DNA of 64,000 bases, from positions 1 to 64,000 of the forward strand of contig VBNH01000048.1 of the NCBI GenBank assembly GCA_005878095.1. The letters are read 5' to 3'. How positions within the stretch are numbered: the first letter of the stretch is position 1; every line of letters starts with the position of its first letter. The translations under genes and the position numbers were made by a program. The notes under the pieces were generated by a model. The model was not told the origin of the DNA, did no database searches, and saw only the letters and a program-made list of their open reading frames with translations. This document shows, piece after piece, positions 1-9,802 of the stretch. This DNA comes from Gammaproteobacteria bacterium (lineage in GTDB: Bacteria; Pseudomonadota; Gammaproteobacteria; Steroidobacterales; Steroidobacteraceae).

Positions 1-173
1 TGCGAATCGAGCTCGGGCCAATCGATCACCGCCGGTTTGTAGGGATTGAAGGTGTCCAGCAGCGTCCGGCAGAAGAGGGTCTTGTGCGCGTCGCTGCCGA
101 TGCGAATCGGTCCCTCGGGGAAGGACTCCTGCGCGCCGGAGGATGCGGAGATCGCCGCGACGGGCGGATTCAT
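1..173 (-). CDS. Partial CDS (N-terminus only, runs off window start); conserved protein of unknown function downstream of hpnK
   Basis: Minus-strand ATG at 173 overlaps the hpnK stop (ATGA); open to window edge: MNPPVAAISASSGAQESFPEGPIRIGSDAHKTLFCRTLLDTFNPYKPAVIDWPELDS... Confidence 0.6.
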   Translation of the reverse strand, partial: MNPPVAAISASSGAQESFPEGPIRIGSDAHKTLFCRTLLDTFNPYKPAVIDWPELDS

Positions 174-1063
174 GGCAGCAAGCTCCGGTTAGGCGTCACG
201 CCGCGAGAGGCGCGCTCCGTGGCGGCACCCAGAAAATCGCCGAATCCGCCCAGCCGCAGCGAGGGATCGCGGCACGCGGCGATGACCTCGGGGGCCATGA
301 GCGCGTCGAGCTCTTCGCGATAGTGATAATCAGGCGCGGCCCCGGCGAAAGGGCCGGTGGCCGGATGAAGATAAATCTCGCTCAGGCCGTCCGGCAGGTG
401 GCGGATCAGGCCGGCCAGACGCTGCCGCGTCATGCGTCCCGACCATCGAAGTCCGAAGACGCGATCGGGTGTGAGGAGGCCGGCGGCGCGCAGGCGCCGG
501 CGCAGCAGCAGCGCACAGGGTGCCGTGAGCAGCGCCGGCGCCCAGGGGGTCCGTCGTTCGATCTTGCGCAGCACCTGCGCGGGCTCGAGCGGGATGCGGG
601 CCGCGCGCAGACCGAAGCGAGCGCCGATCGCGGCGATCAACCCTCCGACCAGCGGATGCAGGTGGAAGTGCTTGTGCGCGTTGCAATGATCGAGGGTGAG
701 GCCGGTGGCGCGAAAGGACTCGAACTGCGCGGTGATTTCGGCGGCGAGTTGCCGGCGCGCGTGTGCGCTGCAGGATATGACGGTCCCGAGGGCCGCCATA
801 CTGGAACGAAAGACGCCGTTGCCATCCACGAGATGAGTCACGGCGGCGGCGGGCAACACCGGCGCGCCCTCCACCAGCACGACGTGCAGGCCGACACGCA
901 GCGAAGGCAGGCGCCGCGCGCGGGCAACTGCGTCGGCCGCGGCAGGCGCCGCGACCATCAGGCTCGCCGCGGTGAGAATGCCGCCGCGGTGGGCCGTTTC
1001 CACGGCGTCGTTGACTTCGCGAGCGGCGCCGAAATCATCCGCCGTGACGATCAGCCGCTTCAA
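170..1063 (-). CDS. hpnK: Hopanoid biosynthesis-associated protein HpnK (YdjC/ChbG-like deacetylase)
   Basis: (T/L)KRLIVTADDFGAAREVNDAVETAHRGGILTAASLMV, YdjC-family N-terminus; TTG start at 1063 overlapping hpnJ stop; located after hpnJ. Confidence 0.85.
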   Translation of the reverse strand: MKRLIVTADDFGAAREVNDAVETAHRGGILTAASLMVAAPAAADAVARARRLPSLRVGLHVVLVEGAPVLPAAAVTHLVDGNGVFRSSMAALGTVISCSAHARRQLAAEITAQFESFRATGLTLDHCNAHKHFHLHPLVGGLIAAIGARFGLRAARIPLEPAQVLRKIERRTPWAPALLTAPCALLLRRRLRAAGLLTPDRVFGLRWSGRMTRQRLAGLIRHLPDGLSEIYLHPATGPFAGAAPDYHYREELDALMAPEVIAACRDPSLRLGGFGDFLGAATERASRGVTPNRSLLP

Positions 1064-2487
1064 GCACTGTCCCGCCGCGTGCGCAGGAAGCGGAAGAACT
1101 CCACACCCTCGCGCAAGCGGCGCTTCATCATGCCGGGGCTGGCGATCATCTCGGCCACGATCGACGCGATCTTGGACGGGCGGAAATAGAATTTCCGGTA
1201 GAAGTCCTCGACGGAAGCGAAGATCTCGCCGTGGCTGAGGTGCGGGTAGTTCAGCGGCGCAATCTGCGTGCCCTCCTGCGTCAGAAGATCGATTTCCTCG
1301 TTGTACAGCCAGCCGTTCTCCTTGGCCTGCCGGTAGAGGAACGTGCCCGGATAGGGGGCCGCGAGTGAGACCTGAATCGTGTGGGGATTGATCTCCTTGG
1401 CGAAATCGAGCGTTTCCTGGATCGTTTCCCGGGTCTCGCCGGGCAGGCCCAGAATGAACGTGCCGTGGATGACGATGCCGAGCTCGTGGCAGTCCCTGGT
1501 GAAGCGGCGGGCGAACTCCACCCGCATGCCCTTCTTGATGTTGAACAGGATCTGCTGGTTGCCGGACTCGTAGCCGACCAGCAGCAGGCGCAGGCCATTG
1601 TCCTTCATGACTTCCAGCGTCCGGCGCGGAACATTGGCCTTGGCGTTGCACGACCAGGTGACTCCGAGCTTGCCCAGCTCCTTCGCCAGCGCTTCGACGC
1701 GCGGCAGGTTGTCGGTGAGGGTGTCATCGTCGAAGAAGAATTCCTTCACCTGCGGGAAGGCCTCTTTCGCCCATTTCATCTCCGCGATGACATCTTCCAC
1801 CGAGCGCACGCGATAGCGATGCCCGCCCACCGTCTGCGGCCACAGGCAGAAGGTGCAGCGCGATTTGCAACCGCGTCCCGTGTAGAAGGAGATGTAGGGA
1901 TGCAGCAGATAGCCGCCGAAATAATTCTCGATGATGAGATCGCGCTTGTAGACCGGCGTCACCCAGGGAAGCGCATCCATGTTCTCGAGAACTTCGCGGT
2001 TCTCGTTGTGCACGATGGCGCCCTGTGGGTTGCGGTAGGAAAGCCCCTTGATGTCGCTCCAGCGCCGGCCGTCGGCGACTTCCTTGATGGTGAAGTCGAA
2101 TTCGTTGCGGGCGACGAAGTCCACCGCCGGCGCGCCGATCAGGCTCTTCTCGGGCTCGACCGCGACCTTGGCACCGATGAAGCCGATCTTGATGTTTGGA
2201 TTGGCCGTCCTGATCCTCTCGGCCGTCTTCACGTCCGCTTTGAACGACGGGGTGGAGGTGTGCATCACCACGAGCTCGCGGCGGTCGAGCTCCGGCGCGA
2301 TGTCCTCGAATTTCAGGCGGTGCGGCGGCGCATCGATCAGCTTCGAGCCCTCGACGAGAGCCGCCGGCTGCGCGAGCCAGGTCGGATACCAGAAAGAGCG
2401 TACCTCGCGCTTCATCTGGTAGCGGGCGCCGGCGCCCCCGTCGAAACCGTCGTAGGAAGGCGGATGCAGAAACAGCGTTCTCATCAT
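1060..2487 (-). CDS. hpnJ: Hopanoid biosynthesis-associated radical SAM protein HpnJ
   Basis: MMRTLFLHPPSYDGFDGGAGARYQ... with GRGCKSRCTFCLWPQ radical SAM CxxxCxxC-type motif and B12-binding-like N-terminus; hopanoid gene context. Confidence 0.9.
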   Translation of the reverse strand: MMRTLFLHPPSYDGFDGGAGARYQMKREVRSFWYPTWLAQPAALVEGSKLIDAPPHRLKFEDIAPELDRRELVVMHTSTPSFKADVKTAERIRTANPNIKIGFIGAKVAVEPEKSLIGAPAVDFVARNEFDFTIKEVADGRRWSDIKGLSYRNPQGAIVHNENREVLENMDALPWVTPVYKRDLIIENYFGGYLLHPYISFYTGRGCKSRCTFCLWPQTVGGHRYRVRSVEDVIAEMKWAKEAFPQVKEFFFDDDTLTDNLPRVEALAKELGKLGVTWSCNAKANVPRRTLEVMKDNGLRLLLVGYESGNQQILFNIKKGMRVEFARRFTRDCHELGIVIHGTFILGLPGETRETIQETLDFAKEINPHTIQVSLAAPYPGTFLYRQAKENGWLYNEEIDLLTQEGTQIAPLNYPHLSHGEIFASVEDFYRKFYFRPSKIASIVAEMIASPGMMKRRLREGVEFFRFLRTRRDSA

Positions 2488-2591
2488 GAAAGTCCTCGCC
2501 GACAAACCTGCGAATTCGCCCCGCGGGAGCCATTGCGCTGCTCGACTCGAAGGCTCCGCCGGCGCAGCGTGGCACGCGACCGGAGATCTTC

Positions 2592-3734
2592 TCAGGGGAT
2601 CGGATGCGCCGAGCCATCGCGAGCGACTCGGTAGCGGGCGTGCCGCCATTGTACGCGACGCGAGAGGAAGCCCCAGCACCACAGCACAAAGACGAGCAGG
2701 TCAGTCAGCGGCAGCACCCACAGCTGTCGCACCGCCGAGCGGGCGTCGCGAACGGCGAAATGTAACATGAGCCGCGCCAGTGCGGTGATGGCGAGCAGGG
2801 CCAGCGCCGTCCTCGCGCCCGCCGCCACCAGGCTCCCCACGGCGGCCGGCGTCAAGCCGAAGGTCACGAAGGACAGGGCGTAACCCCGCGGGCGCACAGC
2901 CCGAATGGTGCGCAGCCACCGCAGCTCATGGCGAACGAGGTCACCGAAGCTGCGCTCATCGACGGAGGTCTCGACCACGACCTCGGACAGCACCGTGTGC
3001 AAGCCCATGCGGCGCGTCAGCTCGCCCAGCCGGTAGTCATCAGCCAGCTGATCGGCGATGGCCATGAACCCGCCTATCCAGGCCAGCACTTCCCGGCGCA
3101 TGGCAATGGTCGCACCGAAGGCAAACGCACGCGAGCCGAGCAGGGCCGCGACATACACCGAGGGCATGAACCAGTCGTTGATGAACGCCGCTCCCAGCAC
3201 GGACCACGCTCCGTGCTGCGGGCAGCCGCGGTAAGGACAGGTGACGATGCCGACCACGGTATCCAGAAGCGGCGGCACGACTTTGGCCAGATAATCCCGC
3301 GCCACGCGCACGTCGCTGTCCGCGACGATGAGATAGTCGTAGCGGGCGAGGGGCAGCATGTTGATCAGATTGCTGACTTTGCCGTTGCTGCCGTGCTGCG
3401 CCGCATTGATGGCGATTTGCAAGTCGAGTCCGTGAAACTCGCGCTGCAGTGTGCGTACCACGGTGACTGCAGGGTCCTCAGGGTCGCGCACTCCGAACAC
3501 GATCTGGAAGTCCGGATAGGCCTGGTCGCAAAACGAGCGCAGACACTCGTACAGGTCGTGCTCCGCGCCGCACAAGGGCTTCAGCACCGTCACCGGGGGC
3601 AGAGTCGCAGGGCCGGATCGTGAGCGGCGGCGCCGCGACCGCACCGCCAGCCATGCCGTGACGGCATAAGCCATGGCGAGCGCGGCGAGAGCGGTGCCGC
3701 CCCAATCAAGCCACGGCTGAACGGTCACACTCAC
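2592..3734 (-). CDS. hpnI: Hopanoid biosynthesis-associated glycosyltransferase HpnI
   Basis: GT2-like: PPVTVLKPLCGAEHDLYECLRSFCDQAYPDFQIVFGVRDPEDPAV...VADSDVRV; TM segments; upstream of hpnJ. Confidence 0.88.
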   Translation of the reverse strand: MSVTVQPWLDWGGTALAALAMAYAVTAWLAVRSRRRRSRSGPATLPPVTVLKPLCGAEHDLYECLRSFCDQAYPDFQIVFGVRDPEDPAVTVVRTLQREFHGLDLQIAINAAQHGSNGKVSNLINMLPLARYDYLIVADSDVRVARDYLAKVVPPLLDTVVGIVTCPYRGCPQHGAWSVLGAAFINDWFMPSVYVAALLGSRAFAFGATIAMRREVLAWIGGFMAIADQLADDYRLGELTRRMGLHTVLSEVVVETSVDERSFGDLVRHELRWLRTIRAVRPRGYALSFVTFGLTPAAVGSLVAAGARTALALLAITALARLMLHFAVRDARSAVRQLWVLPLTDLLVFVLWCWGFLSRRVQWRHARYRVARDGSAHPIP

Positions 3735-3806
3735 TAAAAGGCCCGACAGGTTGGCGCCAGGGGACGGAGCGGACGCCGCCAGGGCCGCTCTCGCCCGGAA
3801 GAAAGA

Positions 3807-3834
3807 TTGCTGTAACGTGGCGGGCAGCTATTAT
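3807..3834 (+). promoter_or_regulatory. Candidate sigma70-type promoter for the idi-hpnH-... operon
   Basis: TTGCTG (3807-3812), 16-nt spacer, TATTAT (3829-3834), in the hpnI/idi divergent intergenic region. Confidence 0.4.
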
Positions 3835-3940
3835 GCACACGGCTGCCGCGGCCCGGGGTTGCGCTGCGAGCGCGGGTCATCCGGCCCGGCGGGCGTGAGT
3901 GACTGTAGCGGTGTTTGCCGCACTACGGAGTGCCTCGTGC

Positions 3941-4552
3941 ATGGATCAGGTTCGCAGCTTCCAGACCGGCGCCGACGATATTTCGCCGGATTGCGAACCG
4001 CTGATTCTGGTGGATGAAGCCGACCGCGAGATCGGCCACATGAGCAAGGCTCAGTGCCACCAGGGCGGCGGAGTTCTGCATCGCGCCTTTTCACTGCTGC
4101 TCTTCAATGACGCCGGTGAGCTGCTGCTGCAGCAGCGAGCGGCATCGAAGCGGCTCTGGCCGCGATACTGGTCGAACAGCTGCTGCAGTCATCCCCGACG
4201 CGCCGAGACCATGGAGGCGGCCATCCATCGCCGCCTGTACGAGGAGCTGGGCCTGCGCTGTCCCTTGCATTTCCTGTTCAAGTTCAAGTATCAAGCACAA
4301 TTCGATACGGCCGGCGCCGAGCACGAGCTGTGCTCGGTCTTCATCGGGCGCTGCACCGAGCGGCCGAGGATCGATCCGAATGAGATCCTCGCCTGGCGCT
4401 GGATCAGCCCCCGGGCGCTGCAGGCCGAGGTGTCCGGCAGCGGTGCCGGGAATTTTACTCCATGGTTCGTACTGGAGTGGGGCCACATCTGGGGCGATCA
4501 CCGCGCCGCCGTGCTCACAATGTTGGGAGTCAAGAGTTGGGCATTCCTCTGA
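3941..4552 (+). CDS. idi: Isopentenyl-diphosphate delta-isomerase, type 1
   Basis: MDQVRSFQTGADD...LILVDEADREIGHMSKAQCHQGGGVLHRAFSLLLFN...WSNSCCSHPR...RRLYEELG (Nudix-like IDI signatures). Confidence 0.9.
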   Translation: MDQVRSFQTGADDISPDCEPLILVDEADREIGHMSKAQCHQGGGVLHRAFSLLLFNDAGELLLQQRAASKRLWPRYWSNSCCSHPRRAETMEAAIHRRLYEELGLRCPLHFLFKFKYQAQFDTAGAEHELCSVFIGRCTERPRIDPNEILAWRWISPRALQAEVSGSGAGNFTPWFVLEWGHIWGDHRAAVLTMLGVKSWAFL

Positions 4553-5688
4553 TCCAGACGTATCGTGTTGCTCGCTACCTCGCCGGCCGCAAGCTGCGCG
4601 GCGAGAAGCGCTATCCGCTGGTGCTCATGCTGGAACCGCTGTTCCAGTGCAATCTCGCCTGCGCCGGCTGCGGCAAGATCGACTATCCGAAGGAGATCCT
4701 GCAGAAGCGCATGAGCGTCGCGGACGCGTTGCGCGCCGTTGACGAGTGCGGCGCTCCCGTGGTGTCCATTCCCGGCGGCGAACCACTGATTCATCGCGAG
4801 ATGCCGCAGATCGTCGCCGCAATCGTCGCGCGCAAGAAATTCGTGTATCTGTGCACGAACGCCATCCTGCTATCCAGGCATATCGATGAGTATCGGCCGT
4901 CGCGCTACCTCACCTTCTCGATCCATCTGGACGGCAATCGGCAACGCCACGATGAGTCGGTGTGCCAGGAGGGGGTATTCGACAAGGCGGTCGCGGCAAT
5001 CCGCCTCGCGCGCAGCAGGGGCTTTCGTGTGACCGTCAACTGCACGCTCTTCGGCGGTGCCGACCCGGACGAAGTGGCTGACTTCTTCGATACGGCGATG
5101 GCGCTCGGCATCGAAGGAATCACGGTCTCGCCCGGCTACAGCTATCAGCACGCTCCGCGGCAGGATGTTTTCCTCGGGCGCAGCGCGAGCAAGCGGCTGT
5201 TCCGCGAGATCTTCAAACGCCGTCGCGGCCGCGCCTCCCGCTGGTCCTTCAATCATTCCGCACTGTTCCTGGACTTTCTCGCGGGCAACCAGACGTATCA
5301 GTGCACGCCGTGGAGCAACCCGACCTATAACATCTTCGGGTGGCAGAGGCCCTGCTACCTGCTCTCCGATGAAGGTCACGCGCCCAGCTACCGATCCCTG
5401 CTGGAGGATACGCCGTGGGATCAGTACGGCGTCGGGCGCAACCCCAAGTGCGACAACTGCATGGCCCACTGCGGGTTCGAAGGCACGGCGGTGGATGACT
5501 CGTTCGCTCACCCGCTCAAGGCGCTGAAAGCCGCTCTGCGGGGTCCGCGGGTGACGGGCCCGATGGCTCCCGAGCTGCCGATTGTGTATGGCGATCGCCT
5601 GCAGCACTGCGCGGTCGCGGTTCGGGTTGCCGCGGTGCGGCGGGCGCGCGAGCCCGACGGCCGGCGTACTGCGAGGCTGCCGCAGTGA
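4537..5688 (+). CDS. hpnH: Adenosyl-hopene transferase HpnH (radical SAM)
   Basis: LGIPLIQTYRVARYLAGRKLRGEKRYPLVLMLEPLFQCNLACAGCGKIDYP; CxxxCxxC radical SAM motif; TTG start proposed at 4537. Confidence 0.9.
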   Translation: MGIPLIQTYRVARYLAGRKLRGEKRYPLVLMLEPLFQCNLACAGCGKIDYPKEILQKRMSVADALRAVDECGAPVVSIPGGEPLIHREMPQIVAAIVARKKFVYLCTNAILLSRHIDEYRPSRYLTFSIHLDGNRQRHDESVCQEGVFDKAVAAIRLARSRGFRVTVNCTLFGGADPDEVADFFDTAMALGIEGITVSPGYSYQHAPRQDVFLGRSASKRLFREIFKRRRGRASRWSFNHSALFLDFLAGNQTYQCTPWSNPTYNIFGWQRPCYLLSDEGHAPSYRSLLEDTPWDQYGVGRNPKCDNCMAHCGFEGTAVDDSFAHPLKALKAALRGPRVTGPMAPELPIVYGDRLQHCAVAVRVAAVRRAREPDGRRTARLPQ

Positions 5689-6629
5689 ACAGGGCAGCCG
5701 ATATTCGACGCGCGCCGCAGGCGGAGCCGGGCAAGCGCGATGCATTCGCTGCACAGCTCGAATCCTGGCGCGCGCGCATGGAAGCGGCGCTGGCGGCGCG
5801 GCTTCCGGACAGCACAGCGGTGCCGACGCGTTTGCACCAGGCCATGCGCTACAGCGTCCTGGGCGGGGGCAAACGGGTGCGTCCGATGTTGCTGTTCGCC
5901 AGCGCGCGGACCGTGGGCCTCGCGGAGGAGGAGGTCGAGGCGGCGGCCTGCGCCATCGAGCTGGTGCACGTGTACTCGCTGGTACACGATGATCTGCCGG
6001 CCATGGACGATGACGATCTGCGCCGCGGCAGGCCCACCTGTCACAGGGCCTACGACGAGGCGACGGCGGTCCTCGTGGGCGACGCCCTGCAACCCCTCGC
6101 GTTTCAATTGCTCGCCCGCGATCCCGCCCTGCCCGCCGCGCCGACCATACGGCTGCGACTGATCGAATTGCTGGCGCAGGCGAGCGGCACCTTTGGCATG
6201 GCCGGCGGTCAGGCGATTGATCTCGCCGTGCAGGGCAAGCAGCTCGCTATCGCGCAGGTGGAGGAGATGCATGCCCGCAAGACGGGCGCGTTGATCCGCG
6301 CCAGCGTGCTGATGGCGGCGGCCTGCGTACCCTCGCTCGAGGCTCGTCTGTACGAGGCGCTGAGCGGTTTCGCGACTCCAATCGGCCTGGCTTTCCAGAT
6401 TCAGGACGACCTGTTGGACGTGCTCGGAGATCCTTCGACCCTGGGCAAGGCGACCGGCGCAGACCGCGAGCGGGCCAAGCCCACCCATCCGGCGGTCATC
6501 GGAATCGCGGCGTCGCAGGAGCGGGTACGCCTGCTGCACGCCCAGGCTGTCGACGCCCTGTCGCCTTTCGGGCCGCGCGCGCAGCTCCTGCGCTCGCTGG
6601 CTGACTGGTTGCTCACGCGGCGTTTCTGA
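5685..6629 (+). CDS. ispA: Farnesyl/geranyl diphosphate synthase (polyprenyl synthetase)
   Basis: GGGKRVRPMLL, LVHDDLPAMDDDDLRRGRPTCH and FQIQDDLLD aspartate-rich motifs. Confidence 0.9.
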   Translation: MNRAADIRRAPQAEPGKRDAFAAQLESWRARMEAALAARLPDSTAVPTRLHQAMRYSVLGGGKRVRPMLLFASARTVGLAEEEVEAAACAIELVHVYSLVHDDLPAMDDDDLRRGRPTCHRAYDEATAVLVGDALQPLAFQLLARDPALPAAPTIRLRLIELLAQASGTFGMAGGQAIDLAVQGKQLAIAQVEEMHARKTGALIRASVLMAAACVPSLEARLYEALSGFATPIGLAFQIQDDLLDVLGDPSTLGKATGADRERAKPTHPAVIGIAASQERVRLLHAQAVDALSPFGPRAQLLRSLADWLLTRRF

Positions 6630-6635
6630 CTCCTC

Positions 6636-7808
6636 ATGCGTTTCAAGATCGATTCCGGCATGACCGACGGGCTCTACCAGGACCGGATCCTCCCCCATGT
6701 GTCGCGCACGTTTGCCCTCACGATTCCCCAGTTGCCGCCGGGCCTGAGGACGGCCGTGACCAGCGCTTATCTGTTGTGCCGGATCGCCGACACGATAGAG
6801 GACGAGCCGGCGCTGTCGCCTGCCGACACCTTCGCTTTCCTGCAGCGCTTCACCGCAGTGGTGTGTGGCCGGGAGGAAGCGGCGTTGCTGGCGCGGGAGC
6901 TCGAGCAGCGGCTCTCGGACTGCACGCTGCCGGCCGAGCGCGATCTGGTGCGCAACATGGAGCGGGTCGTCAGAATGACCGCGCGTCTTCATGAGCAACA
7001 GCGCGCCGCGATCCACCGGTGCATCGAGGTGATGTGCTACGGCATGCATCGCTTCCAGTCCACCGCCAGTCCGCGCGGTCTGCCGCTGTCAAGTGACCTG
7101 GACAGCTACTGCTACTATGTCGCCGGCGTCGTGGGTGAGATGCTCACCGAGCTGTTTTGCGGCCACTCGGCGAGCATCTCGCAGCGGCGCGCGGCGCTGC
7201 ATGAGCTCGCCGTCTCCTTTGCACAAGGGCTGCAGATGACGAACATCCTCAAGGACCTCTGGGAGGACCGCCGCCGCGGGGCCTGCTGGTTGCCGCAGGA
7301 GGTCTTCACCCCGCACGGCATCGACCTCGCGCAGCTGTCGCCGGAGCGTTACGACGCCCGCTTCCATGCCGGCGTGCGGGAGCTGATCGGTGTGGCGCAT
7401 GCCCACCTGCGCAACGCCCTGTCCTTCACGTTACTGATTCCGGGCGAGGAGCCGGGTATCCGGCGTTTCTGTCTGTGGGCCATCGGCCTCGCCGTGCTCA
7501 CACTGCGCAACATCGAGCGCACTCCGCGATTCACGGCCGGCTCGCAGGTGAAGGTGACACGCTCAGCGGTCGCCATGACACGAATACTCACGAGCCTCGC
7601 GGTGCGCAATGACCGGATGCTGCTGCGCCTCTTCGAGGGCGCCGCCGCGGGTCTGCCGCTGGCGGCGCCGTCGGCGGTGCGACAGCCGGCCCGGGCTGCC
7701 GTGCTTGCAGCTCACACACCGGATCCGGCAGCGGAATACAGCCGTTTGCGTCTGCGCTCGCAGCTGGAAGGCTCGAGTGGCCGGTCCGACGGCAGCTCGC
7801 TACCGTGA
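6636..7808 (+). CDS. Squalene synthase-like (squalene/phytoene synthase family)
   Basis: HVSRTFALTIPQLPPGLRTAVTSAYLLCRIADTIEDEP, YCYYVAGVVGEMLTELF, QMTNILKDLWEDRRRGACWLP; between ispA and shc. Confidence 0.85.
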   Translation: MRFKIDSGMTDGLYQDRILPHVSRTFALTIPQLPPGLRTAVTSAYLLCRIADTIEDEPALSPADTFAFLQRFTAVVCGREEAALLARELEQRLSDCTLPAERDLVRNMERVVRMTARLHEQQRAAIHRCIEVMCYGMHRFQSTASPRGLPLSSDLDSYCYYVAGVVGEMLTELFCGHSASISQRRAALHELAVSFAQGLQMTNILKDLWEDRRRGACWLPQEVFTPHGIDLAQLSPERYDARFHAGVRELIGVAHAHLRNALSFTLLIPGEEPGIRRFCLWAIGLAVLTLRNIERTPRFTAGSQVKVTRSAVAMTRILTSLAVRNDRMLLRLFEGAAAGLPLAAPSAVRQPARAAVLAAHTPDPAAEYSRLRLRSQLEGSSGRSDGSSLP

Positions 7809-9802
7809 ATCGCGGCTCGCCCACGCGGGGTTCGTTCGCGGTCACGCCGCACGCGGCGCGCGCCGACGCACCCGCGCACAAGATTCACCGGCTGGCGGAA
7901 TTCTCGCCGCTGGATCGCACCATCGCCGCCGCGCGCGACGCGCTGATCAGTCTGCAGAGCCCGCAGGGCTATTGGCTGTTCGAGCTGGAGGCGGACTGTA
8001 CCATTCCCGCCGAGTATGTCCTGATGACGCACTTCCTGGAGGAGATTGACGCTCCTCTGGAAGCGAAGCTCGCGGCTTATCTGCGCGCTCGTCAGGCCGA
8101 GCATGGCGGCTGGCCTCTGTACCACGGCGGCGACTTCGACATGAGCTGCACCGTCAAGGCCTACTTTGCCCTGAAGCTCGCGGGCGACAGCCCCCAGGCT
8201 CCCCACATGGTGCGGGCGCGTGCGGCAATTCTGCAGCGCGGCGGCGCGGCCCGCTGCAACGTGTTCACGCGCATCACACTCGCGCTGTTCGGGCAGATTC
8301 CGTGGCGCGCCGTGCCCTATATGCCGGTCGAGATCGTGCTCCTGCCGCGCTGGTTTCCTTTCCATCTCGACAAGGTCTCCTACTGGTCGCGCACGGTGAT
8401 GGTGCCGCTGCTCATTCTGTGCACGCGCAAGCCCGCCGCCAGGAACCCACGCAACGTGCAGATTCGCGAGTTGTTTACGACACCGCCCGAGGAGGAGCGT
8501 CACTATTTTCGCCGCCCCGGCGGGCGCGAAGGCGTCTTGAGCCGGGCCTTCCTGGCGCTCGACCGGCTGGGCCGCATGATCGATCCCCTGGTCCCGAAGG
8601 CGGTACGCGCGTACGCCACGCGCCGCGCGGAGGCCTGGATGCTCGAACGGCTGAACGGCGAGGACGGCCTCGGCGCCATCTTTCCCGCCATGGTCAATGC
8701 GCTCGAAGCGCTGGCGGTCCTCGGGTATGCCGCGAGCGATGCGCGGCGGCTCGCCGCCAAGCGCGCACTCGAGAAGCTTCTGGTGGTCGACGCGTCCAGC
8801 GCCTATTGCCAACCCTGTGTGTCACCGGTTTGGGATAGCGCTCTGGCCAGTCTCGCGCTGCAGGAGACTGGCGGCGCTGCCGCGCTCGCCGCTTCCGTGC
8901 GCGCGCTTGATTGGCCGCAGCCGCTGCAGCTGCTGGACAAACCCGGAGACTGGCGCGTGCGCCGTCCGCAACTAGCGGGCGGGGGCTGGGCCTTTCAGTT
9001 CGCGAACGCTCATTACCCCGACCTTGACGACACGGCTGTCGTCGCCTGGTCGATGCACCAGGCGGGCGATCCGGCACGCTACGCGCATAACATCGAGCGC
9101 GCCCTGGATTGGCTCGTCGGTATGCAGAGCCGCAACGGCGGATTCGCATCGTTCGACATCGACAACACCCATTACTACCTGAACGAGATTCCATTCGCGG
9201 ATCATGGCGCGTTGCTGGATCCGCCCACGAGCGATGTCACCGCCCGCGTGGTGACGGTGCTGGCGCGGGTCGGCCGTCCCCAGGACCAGGCGGCCCTGGG
9301 GCGCGCAATCGCCTTTCTGCGCAAGGAGCAGGAAGCGGACGGCTCGTGGTTCGGTCGCTGGGGCACGAACTACATCTACGGTACCTGGTCGGTACTGACT
9401 GCGTTCGCGCAGGCGGGCATCGGCGCGGATGATCCTGCCACGCGCCGCGCCGTGAGTTGGCTCGTAGCCCGGCAGAATGCCGACGGCGGCTGGGGCGAGA
9501 GCAATGACACCTACGCGTACGGGCAGCAGGCAGCCGGAAAATCGGCGAGCGCTCCCCACCAGAGTGCCTGGGCCCTGCTGGGGCTGCTTGCGGCCGGGGA
9601 GGTCGGCACCGATGCGGTGCGGCGCGGTGTCGAATACCTGCTGCGAACCCAGCAGGACGACGGTCTGTGGAGTGATCCGAGCTTCACCGCGCCGGGGTTT
9701 CCGCGCGTGTTCTACCTCAGATATCACGGCTATTGCGCCTACTTTCCTCTTTGGGCTCTGGCGGCATACCGCACCCTGATACGGCTCGGAACCACCCATT
9801 GA
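7805..9802 (+). CDS. shc: Squalene-hopene cyclase
   Basis: DLDDTA catalytic motif (YPDLDDTAVVAW), multiple QW-type repeats (QEADGSWFGRWG, QNADGGWGE). Confidence 0.95.
   Translation: MNRGSPTRGSFAVTPHAARADAPAHKIHRLAEFSPLDRTIAAARDALISLQSPQGYWLFELEADCTIPAEYVLMTHFLEEIDAPLEAKLAAYLRARQAEHGGWPLYHGGDFDMSCTVKAYFALKLAGDSPQAPHMVRARAAILQRGGAARCNVFTRITLALFGQIPWRAVPYMPVEIVLLPRWFPFHLDKVSYWSRTVMVPLLILCTRKPAARNPRNVQIRELFTTPPEEERHYFRRPGGREGVLSRAFLALDRLGRMIDPLVPKAVRAYATRRAEAWMLERLNGEDGLGAIFPAMVNALEALAVLGYAASDARRLAAKRALEKLLVVDASSAYCQPCVSPVWDSALASLALQETGGAAALAASVRALDWPQPLQLLDKPGDWRVRRPQLAGGGWAFQFANAHYPDLDDTAVVAWSMHQAGDPARYAHNIERALDWLVGMQSRNGGFASFDIDNTHYYLNEIPFADHGALLDPPTSDVTARVVTVLARVGRPQDQAALGRAIAFLRKEQEADGSWFGRWGTNYIYGTWSVLTAFAQAGIGADDPATRRAVSWLVARQNADGGWGESNDTYAYGQQAAGKSASAPHQSAWALLGLLAAGEVGTDAVRRGVEYLLRTQQDDGLWSDPSFTAPGFPRVFYLRYHGYCAYFPLWALAAYRTLIRLGTTH

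Noticed and set aside
1381-2634. 417-aa plus-strand ORF
   Set aside because: Antisense to hpnJ; no domain signature.
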